Assembly: GCA_963556255.1 (NCBI GenBank) | Contig: OY744610.1 | Location: forward strand, 7,973,529 to 8,037,528 | Origin: Allolobophora icterica | Taxonomy: Eukaryota; Annelida; Clitellata; Crassiclitellata; Lumbricidae | Reading direction: 5' to 3' | DNA length: 64,000 nucleotides | Part shown: piece by piece, positions 22,811-33,889 of the stretch | Layout: every line of letters begins with the position of its first letter | Position numbering within the stretch: the first letter of the stretch is position 1 | Position numbers and translations under genes: made by a program | The notes under the pieces: generated by a model | The model's database searches: none | What the model was told of the DNA's origin: nothing | What the model saw: only the letters and a program-made list of their open reading frames with translations

Positions 22811-23026
22811 TTGGACAATAATTATTATTTTGACTTTCGGTTTTTTTACCATGGAATGATTTCAAAACAGACTCATGATTTGTACATTTTGCATCCAGTG
22901 CTTGAAAAGCTGCTGTGTTTGCCAGCGATTTCAGCACCTGTAGAACGTTTTTTTTCACGTGGCAGAATTTTTAAAGTCAATAAAGGTTTCTTGGTCAGAA
23001 AATTCAGAGCGATTTGTTTTTTATAA
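22811..23026 (+). pseudogene. hAT transposase dimerisation fragment
   Basis: LHPVLEKLLCLPAISAPVER followed by FFSRGRIF is the hAT C-terminal dimerisation motif (LxxPxxSAxxERxFS). It is isolated, without the rest of the transposase or recognisable ends, and is followed directly by a SINE. Inactive. Confidence 0.65.
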
Positions 23027-23039
23027 AATAAATAATAAT

Positions 23040-23232
23040 CTTTTTCTTTATTAATTCAAACAGACGAACGAAGTAAGATTACATTGAGACATGACAGTAG
23101 TGCAATCAAGATATTAATTAAACACACAGTTTGGCAGCCACGCAAGGCGCCCGCCCGAGGGGGTTGCGGGAATCGAACCGCGTACTGCTGCTCTCCTGGC
23201 CATGAGTGTTACCATTACTCTATCCCCCCTCT
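23040..23232 (-). mobile_element. SINE family 2 (tRNA-derived), minus orientation
   Basis: Reads on the minus strand as a tRNA-like head (GGGGGGATAGAGTAATGGTA ... CGGTTCGATTCCCG), then the body GGCTGCCAAACTGTGTG, and a tail of AATTAATAAAGAA type. The same family occurs at 38586-38795 and 60013-60215. Pol III A and B boxes are recognisable in the head. Confidence 0.75.
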
Positions 23233-23420
23233 TAAGTTAAAATTACTCTCCCCCAGGCATTTGGAATAACAATTCGCATGAAGTCTGCATTGATAGTTGT
23301 TTTGCTTGAGTAAAATAAAATAGTGGCCTACTCATGTTTTCAGTAAAATAGCGAGTGGTCCGACTTGACAATATTTTTAGTAAGGAATAGCAGTCTGGAT
23401 ATGATTGTGATTTTTTTGGG

Positions 23421-23520
23421 TTTTGGTCTCGGTCTTGAGGTTCAAAGTCTTGGTCTTGGTCTTGAGGGTCAAAGTCTTGGTCTTGAGGTTTAAAGTCTTG
23501 GTCTTGGTGTTTCAGGTATT
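23421..23520. repeat. Minisatellite (TCTTGGTCTTGAGGTTCAAAG)n
   Basis: About five imperfect tandem copies built from CTTGGTCTTGAGG and TCAAAG. No coding meaning seen. Confidence 0.85.
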
Positions 23521-23796
23521 GACAACAAGACTGATTATATGTTGTGTCTTTGTTGTGATTTGTTATTTAAGATTATTGTTATACAGATTTTCAAATTAAC
23601 GTACATGTAATATGTATTAAGCAATATTTCATTTGTTAAATGATTATGCTGCACGTGTTTTCCCGACGGAAGGTGAACAGAACTCATGAGGAAGTTATAT
23701 TCTTAGTTCATTCTTCTTTCCGCATTGTGCATTATAATTGTTACAGATCAGATAATTGGTGCATATAATTGTTACAGATCAGAATACGTTGCACAT

Positions 23797-24830
23797 AATG
23801 GACATCCAAGATACACCAAAAGTCTGTCGGGAGAACTTCGAATAAGGTAGCAAAAACATTTTATTGGACATTACGCCGTAGAATCAGAGATACACCAAAG
23901 CATCATTTCTACTTGGTAACAAGACTAGTGTTCTGATGAATCAAATGATGTGGGTGGTGTGGTTTGGGAACAGATGTCATCATTTGAGAGTGATGAAATT
24001 GTTACACCCCAGGATTTTGAAAACTTCAGTTGTGAAATAATTTCTCTCCCAGTGGTAACTTTAAAATTGAATAGTGACCTACTGAGTCAGGTTCAGTAGG
24101 CCTACTGATGAAAATTTCAGATCTCAGCTAGTTCAGACGTTAATACAATTTGGTTAACCTCTGATTCGAGTTTATTGAAAATAGTAGGGCCTACAGCCAC
24201 TCCGCCCTAATCTCTACACTGATGCTAAAGGTCTTCTGAGCACACCAAGATCACACAGAATCATTGAACTAGAGGGTGGTAGAATTGGATGCATACATAA
24301 GTCTTTGCACTTAAGCAATTTAAACACTATTCAGCTGCACTTAATCTGGGTAATAGATTATAACAGCAATCAAAAGTTGTGTTTACCACACATGCAGGTC
24401 ATCTAGATTATAATGAGTTTTTTCAAGTCAGTATTAGCCTACAGTAGTTGGGAATTGACTTTTTATTAACAGCAGTTTTGTTACTCTGCAAAGTGCAATA
24501 CTGCTGATACAATGCAAACTAGGTCATCCACATTAATCTTTCAGCACAGCACATTGAGAAAGCTGTGTAATAAAGTTTTCTATTACAGGGTTTGCTGGTT
24601 TATGTTTCACGTTTTGGCAAGAATTTGTGGTTTGAATCACAAAAGTGTGTTTCTTGTTCAGGTAAAAAGTTAATCACCTAGGCATGGAACTGAAACATGA
24701 GACGAAAGCACTTGAGCAGCAGAATTAGCACATCATCGATGAGCTGCTGAAGGGGCAATCACTGGGAACCACACCTGCTCTTTCTAACCCTACGCTGCCA
24801 GAAGGTGTATCATTGCACATAGTATATCTA
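23797..24830 (+). pseudogene. Unit-3 copy of the unrecognised relic gene
   Basis: Paralog of 14764-18612. ATGGACATCCAAGATACACC at 23801 starts the same way but reaches TAA after 15 codons; later pieces (QMSSFESDEIV, and QLLKG-like coding near 24740) carry frame slips and stops. No hAT insertion, which confirms the empty-site reading. Non-functional. Confidence 0.45.
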
Positions 24831-24839
24831 AAGTTAGTT

Positions 24840-25150
24840 AAAAGTTAAAACCAATATTTCACAGACATTAATGAAAAAATTGAAAGTTACAAGTTACAGA
24901 CAAAACTACTCACAAAGAGTGCAAGTAAAATTTTTTTTATATAATTGATTTTTGAACTTGCGGTCAACTGTAAAAACTGATTTTTTTTTATTTTCAAACA
25001 ATTCTTTATTCGTTTAACAGAAATAAGCATTTATCCGCTTGTTCACAATCCAAAAGTTTTTTCAAAAGTAAGCGTTTCTTGCACACTGTTAATGTAACTT
25101 CCCAAAACAATCCCAAAGTTAGCCCAATTATGCACATTTTAGTGTTTAAT

Positions 25151-25202
<52 letters not shown>

Positions 25203-26280
25203 ATTCTGCAAAAATATCCCACTAGCACAGTTTCATATTATCTTCTTTCTTAGTCCCTCTACAAATTATGGAATAAATTATTATTGTAGCACTTAAAAAT
25301 CCATTTTCGTAATGATTCTAACGTTAAATGCTTGGACTAATATGAGAAATCTGTGAACAGGGATGAAGACAATAAGAAGCGAAGTCCTTCAGATAAAATG
25401 GAACACATGCTGTTACAGACTTCCGCGCCAGCACCAGAATCTTACACTCAATGTGCTTTTGATTAGGCACTATTTGAATATGTGCTAAATGCGTCATTTG
25501 CCATTAAAGATTTCTCTTAAAATACTCTACACTAAGGTTGCCTGCGTCTCGTACAAGGATACAATCCAGTCCAAATTAGCAGAAAAAGATGAATGTGAAG
25601 CATACAATTTCAGTGTATTAAACAAAGATATTCCATGCAGAGGAATATAAGCATGTGCAATCTATGACATGCAACTTGTTTATTTAAAGGCTAAGAACAG
25701 AATTAAGTAAGCTTATAGCTTAAAAATAATAAGACAAAAAACACCAAATATTGAGGATACATGAATCTTGATTACACATATATCTTTCGTAATTACCAAG
25801 CTACACTTAATCTAAGTAGAACAGACGTAATAAATTTATTATTTAATACATCATGAATAAAATGATACTCTAAAATAGTCTCAAAAATCGATGTACAGCT
25901 AAACGCTTGGTTAAATATCTATTCCACTGCAGAACAAGTATTTGTGCAGTTAAATTTACTATTTAACAAAAAGTTGACAAGTACGGTAGTTGAATCCAGA
26001 ACAAAAGATTTTATACTGCATTAGTAATTATACCATAACATTTCATTTTAATGAACTAGAGTAATTCTACAGTCCTACAATTATGTGAGAAAGCAAGAGC
26101 TTAGAATTGTGATGACCATAAAGAGGAACCTCTGACTACTCTACATCAGAATGCCTACTGTCTAAGTACTCTGAAATGAAAGTAGTACTAGTAGTTATTC
26201 ATGTATATCTACATATGCATGTATGTATCCCAGAACTTCTATAAAATCTTTTCTTTATCTCAAACTACAGTTGTTTTCAA
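24840..26280. other. Non-coding DNA and 3' flank of ZNF-4
   Basis: Aligns with 18620-20000. Contains a broken (TA)n tract at about 25147-25205. No gene seen. Confidence 0.5.
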
Positions 26281-26303
26281 CTGTAATTATGTGCAGTAAT
26301 ATT

Positions 26304-28238
26304 TCAGCACAGACCAACAGCTAAGTCGTTAGGTGGAGAAAATCGATGGTTAGAACAATGCTCTAGAAATTCTTTCTCTAATTCAAACAATTCGTCACAT
26401 ATACCACATCCAAAAGATTTTGATAAAAACGCTTCTACATCCACAGAACATTTCAGTTTGCTAATATGCAGACATTCTCCATCTCTAATTTTCGGTAAAG
26501 GAATTGAATCTGGATAAATTTTCTTTGAGCAACGTTCATTTGCTTTATCAATAACACCTGACCTACTAACTGTGATGAAGTGATCAGATAAGTTAGCAAT
26601 TTTATGATCCTGTGGCTGTTTCGATGCATGGAGTGTAAACTGATTCGCTGAAGAACTGCTCTTTGTATGGGGTTTGTTGTGCGTTTGTTGCGTCTCAGTT
26701 GAATGGGTTGTTCTGTGTTTCTTTAGATTTGAAAAATGTTTGAATCCTTTATTACAAACCTGGCATATGTATGGTTTTTCTCCTGTGTGAGTTCTCATGT
26801 GCATTTTCAGATCACCATTAGTAGCAAATGTTTTCTGACATAACTGGCAACCGTATGGTTTTTCACCAGTATGGGTTCTCATGTGCACTTTCAGACTACC
26901 ACCTTGAGCAAATGTTTTCTGACACAGCAGGCAACTGTATGGTTTTTCACCAGTATGGGTTCTCATGTGCATTTTCAGATGACAATGGTTAACAAATGAT
27001 TTGTGACATAACTGGCAACCGTATGGTTTCTCGCCAGTATGGGCTCTCATATGCAGTTTCAAATGGCTACCTTGAGTAAATGTTTTCTGACACAACTGAC
27101 ATTTGTATGGTTTCTCGCCATTATGGGTTCTCATGTGCGTTTTCAGATAACTACCATCACTGAATGATTTCTGACATATCTGGCACCTGTGTGGTTTTTC
27201 GCCAGTATGGGTTCTCATGTGCTTCTTCAGATCGCTATGATGAACAACTGTTCTCTGACATAACTGACACCTGTATGGTTTCACGCCAGTATGGGTTATC
27301 ATGTGCGTTTTCAGATAACTACCATCACTGAATGATTTCTGACATAACTGACACCTGTATGGTTTCACGCCAGTATGGGTTATCATGTGCGTTTTCAGAT
27401 TACCACTTTGAGTAAATGATTTCTGACATAGGTGGCACTTATATGGTTTTTCGCAAGTGTGGGTTCTCATGTGATTTGTCAGAGTACTATTGCATGCAAA
27501 TGATTTCTGACATAGCTGGCATCTGTATGGTTTTTCTCCAGTATGGGTTCTCATGTGCGGCTTCAGTTGCTTCTGTTGAGCAAATAATTTCTTACACACA
27601 TGACATTTGTATGGTTTCTCTCCAGTATGGGTTCTCATGTGAGGCTTCAACTGGCTCTGTTGAGCAAATAATTTCTTACACACATGACATTTGTATGGTT
27701 TTTCTCCAGTATGGGTTCTCATGTGCGGCTTCAGTTGCCTCTGTTGAGCAAAGAATTTCTTACACACATGACACTTGTATGGTTTCTCTCCAGTATGGGT
27801 TCTCATGTGAGGCTTCAACTGGCTCTGTTGAATAAATAATTTCTTACACACATGACATTTGTATGGTTTCTCTCCAGTATGGGTTCTCAAGTGGATTTTC
27901 AGATGATCATGTTTAGCAAATGATTTCTCACATAGCTGGCACCTGTATGGCTTTTCTCCAGTATGGGTTCTCATGTGCGTTTCCAGATGACCACCTTGAG
28001 CAAATGATATTTGACATAACTGACATTTGTATGGTTTCTCTCCAGTATGGGTTCTCAAGTGGATTTTCAGATGATCATGTTTAGCAAATGATTTCTCACA
28101 TAGCTGGCACCTGTATGGTTTCTCTCCTGTATGGCTTCTCATGTGCTCTTTCAGATTACTACCTGAATCAAATGACTTCCAACATTTCTGGCACCTGTGT
28201 TGTTTCTCTTCCACATGGGTTCTTATATTCGCCATCAT
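26304..28238 (-). CDS. ZNF-4, eighteen-finger C2H2 protein
   Basis: Intact single exon of about 644 residues from the ATG at 28238 (the frame is open three codons further, to a GTG). Finger 1 carries CQKCWKSFDSGSNLKEH; 17 more follow with TGEKPY linkers and end with CQVCNKGFKHFSNLKKH. Recent internal duplication is plain: fingers 2 and 4 are the same (CEKSFAKHDHLKIHLRTH), fingers 5-8 are four near-copies of CHVCKKLFAQQ-Q-LKPH, and fingers 10 and 11 share a TGVK linker. Finger 12 has V in place of the core F. The C-terminal domain matches the paralogs (FGCGICDELF ... HCSNHRF) ending DLAVGLC. The fingers with identical contact residues suggest a repetitive DNA target. Function beyond nuclear DNA binding is not shown. 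Confidence 0.92.
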   Translation of the reverse strand: MMANIRTHVEEKQHRCQKCWKSFDSGSNLKEHMRSHTGEKPYRCQLCEKSFAKHDHLKIHLRTHTGEKPYKCQLCQISFAQGGHLETHMRTHTGEKPYRCQLCEKSFAKHDHLKIHLRTHTGEKPYKCHVCKKLFIQQSQLKPHMRTHTGEKPYKCHVCKKFFAQQRQLKPHMRTHTGEKPYKCHVCKKLFAQQSQLKPHMRTHTGEKPYKCHVCKKLFAQQKQLKPHMRTHTGEKPYRCQLCQKSFACNSTLTNHMRTHTCEKPYKCHLCQKSFTQSGNLKTHMITHTGVKPYRCQLCQKSFSDGSYLKTHMITHTGVKPYRCQLCQRTVVHHSDLKKHMRTHTGEKPHRCQICQKSFSDGSYLKTHMRTHNGEKPYKCQLCQKTFTQGSHLKLHMRAHTGEKPYGCQLCHKSFVNHCHLKMHMRTHTGEKPYSCLLCQKTFAQGGSLKVHMRTHTGEKPYGCQLCQKTFATNGDLKMHMRTHTGEKPYICQVCNKGFKHFSNLKKHRTTHSTETQQTHNKPHTKSSSSANQFTLHASKQPQDHKIANLSDHFITVSRSGVIDKANERCSKKIYPDSIPLPKIRDGECLHISKLKCSVDVEAFLSKSFGCGICDELFELEKEFLEHCSNHRFSPPNDLAVGLC

Positions 28239-28299
28239 GCTACTCACTTAATTGATAATTTTACTGTTTATTCTCCAGTATGGGTTTTTCGATGAGCTG

Positions 28300-28491
28300 T
28301 CAGATATTAAACCTTGAGCATATAGTTGATGAAAAAAATTGGCATTTGTTTTTTAATGATTTGTAGGTACGTCTCCAATCGCCAGATTCTAGACAAAGCT
28401 GGGATTTGTAGAGCCTTTGAAAAGCATAGGTTTTGTTATGCACTTCAAAGCAATTGCCTGTGTGAAACGTTTCTGCAATAGTTGTTGTCAT
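28300..28491 (-). other. Conserved open block upstream of ZNF-4
   Basis: Open frame with MTTTIAETFHTGNC and YAFQRLYKSQLCLESGDWR, paralogous to 21221-21424. Units 1 and 2 have a TGA after codon 13. It ends some 60 bp before the ZNF-4 start. Confidence 0.3.
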
Positions 28492-28499
28492 AGCCTTTT

Positions 28500-29710
28500 C
28501 AACACCAGCAGTGTCCAGTTTTATGCATTATCCACGATTTCATTTAAGTTTGCATTTCAGATGCTTGCGAGAAAGGTTCGTGTAAACTTCCTCTCTTGGT
28601 AGTAGTCATCATTCGAGTAAGAATTAGTCACATACAAAACACGTTATCACGAAAACCTGACGCTATTCAACCTTTTTGCAATAGCACATCTTTATGTTAT
28701 CGTTCATTTTGAGTACAACTGAAGATGAAATTGATGACACTAGTGAAAGTTGTAGTCAAATAAATCCACTGTAATGTTCTTGATGAAGATCAATGAGGTG
28801 CAGACCTTGTCCCAAAAACAAAGAACAGTAACACGTCAATGTTTAACATGTTTCAAAATATAGAATATATTATCACTGCTCATTACAGTAGAATGACAGT
28901 TCTCCATTCGTAGCTGAGTGACTAGTTAGCAATAAAGGCAAGGCACAGTTCAAGAAATTCTTTAACTAATTCTCTGCTAAGAAGTTGTCTTCAGTAAACC
29001 ATTAATATTACAGCTCTCTCTCAAAATCGACTGACTTGACAATTCTAAATCACACCAACTCATATCTTGATAAATTGGTAGATTTGTTAACAGGCTATCA
29101 TATTATTTTATGGAAGATATGATTTAAAACTGGCAACTGAAATATGCACAAAGAGACTTCAGAGATAAAAGGGAGAAAAGTCTTAAATGTTCGGTTCACA
29201 TAGCCTTTTAATAAGAAGCAATAGCATATGTGTAGCTTCGTCATCTGTCAGCACTTTTCTCTATTTTGTTTACAATGTATACCACGCCATCAGGTGCATA
29301 GCTTAGCAGTCATTCACAGGTTATCACTTTTAGGCATATGATAATTTAGATTTCATTTCATTTGACACTAAACTCTGGCAAAACACAACATTTAAAATCA
29401 AGCATTGTTCTTCAGTCATATTGCTATTGCTGGTCAAATCTAAGACTACAACTGTGCTCTCACATTAACGTTCGTTTTCAGTTTTGCAGTAAATCTATAC
29501 AATTATATGTAATGATTTCAAAATAGCACAGACATGTCTTCAAGTGACTATTAAACATTAGCAGAAATGGTGCCTAGATCAGGTAGATTTTTACAACAAA
29601 TAACTGAACTCTACCATCGCACTGCATACATGAAGATCCCATCCAGCTGATTCTAGTCTTCGGGAAATTGCAAGCGAGACACCATGCACATTTCACAATT
29701 CACGAGATGA
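28500..29710. other. Upstream region of ZNF-4, no gene seen
   Basis: Shared non-coding DNA of the units. It has the empty site for the unit-2 CGTGCC element near 29485. Nothing else recognised. Confidence 0.5.
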
Positions 29711-29711
29711 A

Positions 29712-30187
29712 TCCAACATTAGTAGTGTTCTGCAAGTATCCAATTACAAGCAACAACAGGGATCCACCTGCAAAAACGACAGGAGACAGGATTAACAGCC
29801 TGACCAACCGCATGATCTGGTGGGGTATCCTGCCCGAGGACACGGCCAGTGCGGCACGGATGGTAGAGGCATCCAACGACAGTCCTTTAAGGCTATCAGT
29901 ATGGATTCTAATTATGTCCTCTGGGGTATGACCCCCTCCTCTAGCAGTGATGGTTACAACCTTTGTTCTAGATCACACAACTTCTCCCTGCCGTTTAAAG
30001 ATGATCGTAACTATAAATCTCGCATTCTGTAAAATAATGCTTACTGACAATAAACTCTGCACTAATCTCTGTATCTGGGCCCCAGAATTGACCTATAAAA
30101 TTTATAGTCAAGTTTGTCTAAGTTGCGTCTGTGTCAGCTTAGTGTATATGAATAAACGAATTTGATTGACTGATTGATTGAACTAAT
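29712..30187 (+). mobile_element. LINE 3' fragment with (GATT)n tail
   Basis: Present in unit 4 only; unit 2 (12225) joins ATGAATCCAAC directly to the flank. The end of a reading frame gives YNLCSRSHNFSLPF...DRNYKSRIL then TAA (to 30032), a motif common at the C-terminus of some non-LTR retrotransposon polyproteins. A 3' untranslated part and the tail TTGATTGACTGATTGATTG follow. Strongly 5' truncated and frame-shifted. Confidence 0.6.
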
Positions 30188-30189
30188 GG

Positions 30190-31338
30190 TAAATTGTCAA
30201 CTGCTAGCTAATGTTTTTTTCAGAAAAACACTGCAGCTCCACTTAAACACTAGACCGCTACACTGGTGGCAGGTATCAACGCTGAAACTCCACTGTCTCA
30301 GTTAAAAATGGATTAGGCCTATCATTATTGGTCTAAAAGTTTTAGGCAGCATTACTAGCAGAGTAGTTGCATGTTTCGATTCACTGACATGTGTAAGCAA
30401 TGCTATAGTCATAATTTCAACTAATTTCCTTTTTTATAAAATAATAATTTATTTTAAACTAAGATACGTAAAGTAAATGCAAACAACTGAAATTAAAATG
30501 CTTTTAATTCAAAAACAAGTAATTTGCTAAATTTGGAATTATGCCGATAAAACCCTCACATATTTTAATTAAAAATTATGTCATTTATATATTAAACCTT
30601 ATATAATTTAATTCATTTCCTGTCAACAATCTCTGTGGGAAATAAATTAAGCGTTACGATCATTCTTAAAGTCAGCAAATAAATCAGAATAATCTTTATC
30701 AACCTAGACGATATCCATAAAACAATTACCAAAAATTATCCATACTATTCAAACTGGCAGAGGTAAAGGACCTTACCCAATCAATATATAAAAACGTGTA
30801 CATTTACATTTGTTGGTCTAATGTTTGTCGGAATGACTTTTCAGCCATCGCCTGAGGGAGAATAAACCTGCCGTTTTAGTGTCCCCCGTTATATAGTGTC
30901 CCCGTAGTATTGCATGTACACGTTGCATGGGCGATAGTAACCTCAAACTATAATAATTTTATTAGCAACTCCCTCGTTGACCTAGACTTCAGTTTTTAAA
31001 TGTGTCTATCCACTAAATTATATTCACAGAGCTATAGAATCTAACCAGGTGTTGAATTAAAGTCCAATTTCCCCATAGTTTGGTTTACGCTGTCATCAAC
31101 ACAAAATGGCGAGTGATCAAAGTCTTCACTGCATTGAAAAGTTAGCTGGAATGCTCAAAGTATATTTTCTGCCATCTAGCGAATTATTATAAAACGCTAC
31201 AGCAACTAGGATTTAAGGCGTATTATTAACGGTGTGATTCTCCTTACAGATTTTATTTTAGTTATAGTTACAGTTATAGTTAGTATTATCAAAGATGTTA
31301 GAGTAGTCTACGACTCTCTTTGTTATAAAAGATCTTAG
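30190..31338. other. Upstream DNA of unit 4 and its right edge
   Basis: Aligns with 12240-13800 of unit 2. YY1-like AAAATGGCGAGTGATC at 31101-31120. Past 31225 similarity ends, in TTATAGTTACAGTTATAG repeats. No gene seen. Confidence 0.5.
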
Positions 31339-32084
31339 AGTCGTAGCAGGGGCGTTTTTAACACAGGTGCAAACGGTGCGGCGCACCGAGGGCCCCTGAG
31401 CTGAGCTTTATTAAAAATTGGTTATCCAGCGAGACAACTGGAGGTAAAAGAGTCTTGCCTGGCTTTTTTTCAATCTGCCTGATCACATTGCACATGGTTA
31501 CGTAAAGAAACTTTTTGTTGCTGTTTGCTAAATGTCAAGCATGCAAGTCTCAGTCTCACATCAAATTTCTGTAAAATTAGTAAGTAACAATGACAACCCA
31601 TAGGTCTTCCGACTTGGCGTTTTTCTCAATTGAGAGCAATCTAGACAGAGGCGCGTTTACGTAGGCTATAGGCGCACTAGGCGCGCGCCTAGGGCCCAAA
31701 TCTCGGAGGGCCCAAAGGAATGAAAATATATTTTTTAATTATAAAAAATATCATTTGTGAACTTTGAATTATTTTTTAATGTAACCTATTTTCTATTTTT
31801 TACAGTTTGGCATTCACATAAGAGTACATTATTGTAATTTTAATTGTTTTGTTCACATAAGCTAATAATTCAAATAAGTAGGCCTAGTGTAGTCTGTCGG
31901 CCCTACACTTATAAATGTTCTTGCGTTTTTTATACTAAAATCATTGAATCAAATAACTTCAATTCCCTTCAAAATAGCTTCTATAACTAATCATAATTAT
32001 AGTGTCAATAGCACTGAAAAACGTATTCAAGTTCAACTTTGTGGCTTTAATTTGCACAGCAGCACATGATAATCGTAATCGTAA

Positions 32085-33450
32085 TTTCCAAACTTCTAAA
32101 GCGTAACTCGAAGGCCAAGCGCAGGGCTCCAGCCTATTCACGAGGGCTGCACAAATCAGATGGGTTTTCAAAGAGTATACGCCTAGTCCTGAAGAAGTTT
32201 GAGTCCGGTTTCGATGCATGGGGGCATATTATCAAGAGAGGAGGCAGAGCAGCTGTTAAGGCGGGTGTCGTTTAGGGCGCGAAGAAGTGGAAGGCGATGG
32301 ATCAGATGCGTCATGGTGAGAATTCTTGAAAGGTTGAGACTTCAATTTTGAGTGGAAAGCCCGCGGGTGATAGTTAGCGGAGCATGAGGAGGAGGGTGGA
32401 GGACGGTTGGAATGATGATGGAGGAACCGAGAATCTGCGGAACTCAGAGGGAAGATCAATCCAAAGACGGTGCTGTGTTGGATATGGCTCGGTTTGAGAA
32501 ATTGAGACTGGGGGGTCGAGAGAAACTGAGTTAGGAGGATGATCTGGTGGAGTGGGTTGCCTGGATGGTGAATAGATCACGGAGATACCTGGGCTGGGAA
32601 TATTGTTGTGAGTTGTAGGTTAGTGATAGGACTTGGATTGGATTCGCTCTGGGATTTTTAACCAATGGAGTGAATTGAGGATGGGAGTGATAATGATGCT
32701 TGGGCGTTCTAGTGACAGCCCTGGCTAGTGACTTTGGGATAATTTGCAGACGCTTGATTTGAGTGGATTAAAGGTTGCGGAAGAGGGAATTGCAGTAGCC
32801 TAATTGAGCTTTGAATGAACAATGGAGGTAGCAATGGTGGGGCGTGGTGGCTCAGTGGTAAGTTCGGCGCCTTGTGACAGCAGGGTTGCAGGTTCGAATC
32901 CCACTTTAGCCGCTGCGTACGGACCTTGGGCAAGTCCTTCACTCGCAATTGTTCGTGGCGCTTCGGCGTGAAAATTCCAACACAGTGTACCAATGCTGTA
33001 GTCGGGAGCGCCTCTGAGTAGTAGACTTCGAGAGGCGCTATAGAAATATCCGGAATAAATAAAATAAATAAAAATGGTGGAGGCAGTTTTAAGGTCGAGC
33101 ATGGACCGGATGCGTCGGAGGTCACGTGCAAGAAGCAGAAGCGCGAGGCGCTGGAGAAGGTTAGAGAAGGAGAGATGTGGATCAAAACTTCAAAAGTAAT
33201 ACGTGTACCAAGATTGCGGACAGAGGAGTCGGAGGTGAAGGTAAGATACGAAGAGTTAGTCGATAGGTATATGGAAGGGTCAGGGATTTTCTCGATTTGG
33301 TCAGGAAGGCCTATAGGATAATGAATTCGGTTGTGGAAGGGTTAAGGTTTTTTTAAGACAGAGGAGTCTGGATGACATCCATTGAGAGATTTAGTTAACC
33401 AGTAACCACGTTGAGTAATTGTGTGATGGAATCGGAAAAAGAGCCTGGGG
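32085..33450 (-). mobile_element. L2-like LINE fragment, copy A
   Basis: On the minus strand, broken frames give RLWIDLPSEFRRF and FHSKLKS, typical of the RT-ORF C-terminus of L2/CR1-group LINEs, and the 3' end has an ATTACGATTACG tail. 5' truncated near 33450. About 1 kb aligns with copy B at 49830-51120. Interrupted by a SINE at 32841-33072; copy B lacks it. Confidence 0.75.
32841..33072 (+). mobile_element. SINE family 1 (tRNA head, LINE-like tail)
   Basis: Head GGCGTGGTGGCTCAGTGG ... GGTTGCAGGTTCGAATCCC has Pol III A and B boxes. The tail GGGAGCGCCTCTGAGTAG ... GCGCTATA, then (AATA)n, matches the 3' end of the LINE at 39436-40720 (GGGAGCGCTTCTGAGTAG ... GCGCTATA). AATGGTGG flanks it (32833-32840 and 33073-33080); LINE copy B near 50555 is the empty site. 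Confidence 0.85.
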
Positions 33451-33889
33451 AGAAAGATAGGCTTAACACCACCAGAGTCTCAGCCTCAGAAGGCCCCCAC
33501 AAATGTTTGAGCCTAGGGCCCCGTTTTCTGTAAACGCGCCTCTGCGTCACAGTGTGTATAAGAATTATAACTAAGGGATAAATAGGATATAAAAAACCCT
33601 CGACTCATTGAACAGGTCATGCGGCTAGCAACAGTATCTGCTAGAAAAGCCTCACACATAATTTTTTGATCATACTTATTTATACGCCGTACTTGGTATT
33701 GGCAAACCAACGGTCGCTCGACCGACACGGGCCCTTTCGTAACTTTTTGCACCGACATTCGCTGAACTTTAAAAACGGCCCTGAGTCGTAGACTCTTTGG
33801 TATTATTATATAATTATAGTTATAGCCATAGTTACTGGACTTTTATTGTAGTTAATTTTAGTTAGTACATAGTTACAACTGGCTCCAAT

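Larger units (their letters stand above)
19851..26125. repeat. Zinc-finger segmental duplication, unit 3
   Basis: From the landmark CTAAGTATTCTGATATTTAAG near 19880 to the next copy near 26150. Contains ZNF-3, its upstream block, and 23570-26120, which matches 14590-19850 in unit 2. It keeps empty sites for both unit-2 hAT insertions. Confidence 0.75.
26126..31225. repeat. Zinc-finger segmental duplication, unit 4
   Basis: From the landmark near 26126-26175 to about 31225, where similarity to units 1-3 (TTATAAAACGCTACAGCAAC) fades. Contains ZNF-4 and its upstream DNA. A LINE fragment (29712-30187) interrupts it relative to unit 2 (12225). Confidence 0.75.
31646..33544. mobile_element. Second hAT-like element nested in the first
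   Basis: Ends CAGAGGCGCGTTTAC and GTAAACGCGCCTCTG are perfect inverted repeats; both subterminal regions have GCCTAGGGCCC. I could not find a convincing 8-bp duplication (AATCTAGA versus CGTCACAG), so the flanks have decayed or the limits are slightly off. Confidence 0.65.
31347..33783. mobile_element. hAT element, 8-bp TSD AGTCGTAG, host of nested elements
   Basis: Ends CAGGGGCGTTTTTAA and TTTAAAAACGGCCCTG are inverted copies, flanked by AGTCGTAG (31339-31346 and 33784-33791). Most of the length is later insertions: a second hAT (31646-33544), an L2-like LINE within that, and a SINE within the LINE. No transposase of its own is readable. Confidence 0.82.

Noticed and set aside
32870..32910. 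Functional tRNA gene
   Set aside because: The tRNA-like head has A and B boxes but cannot be folded by eye into a full cloverleaf and continues into a SINE body and tail with a TSD.
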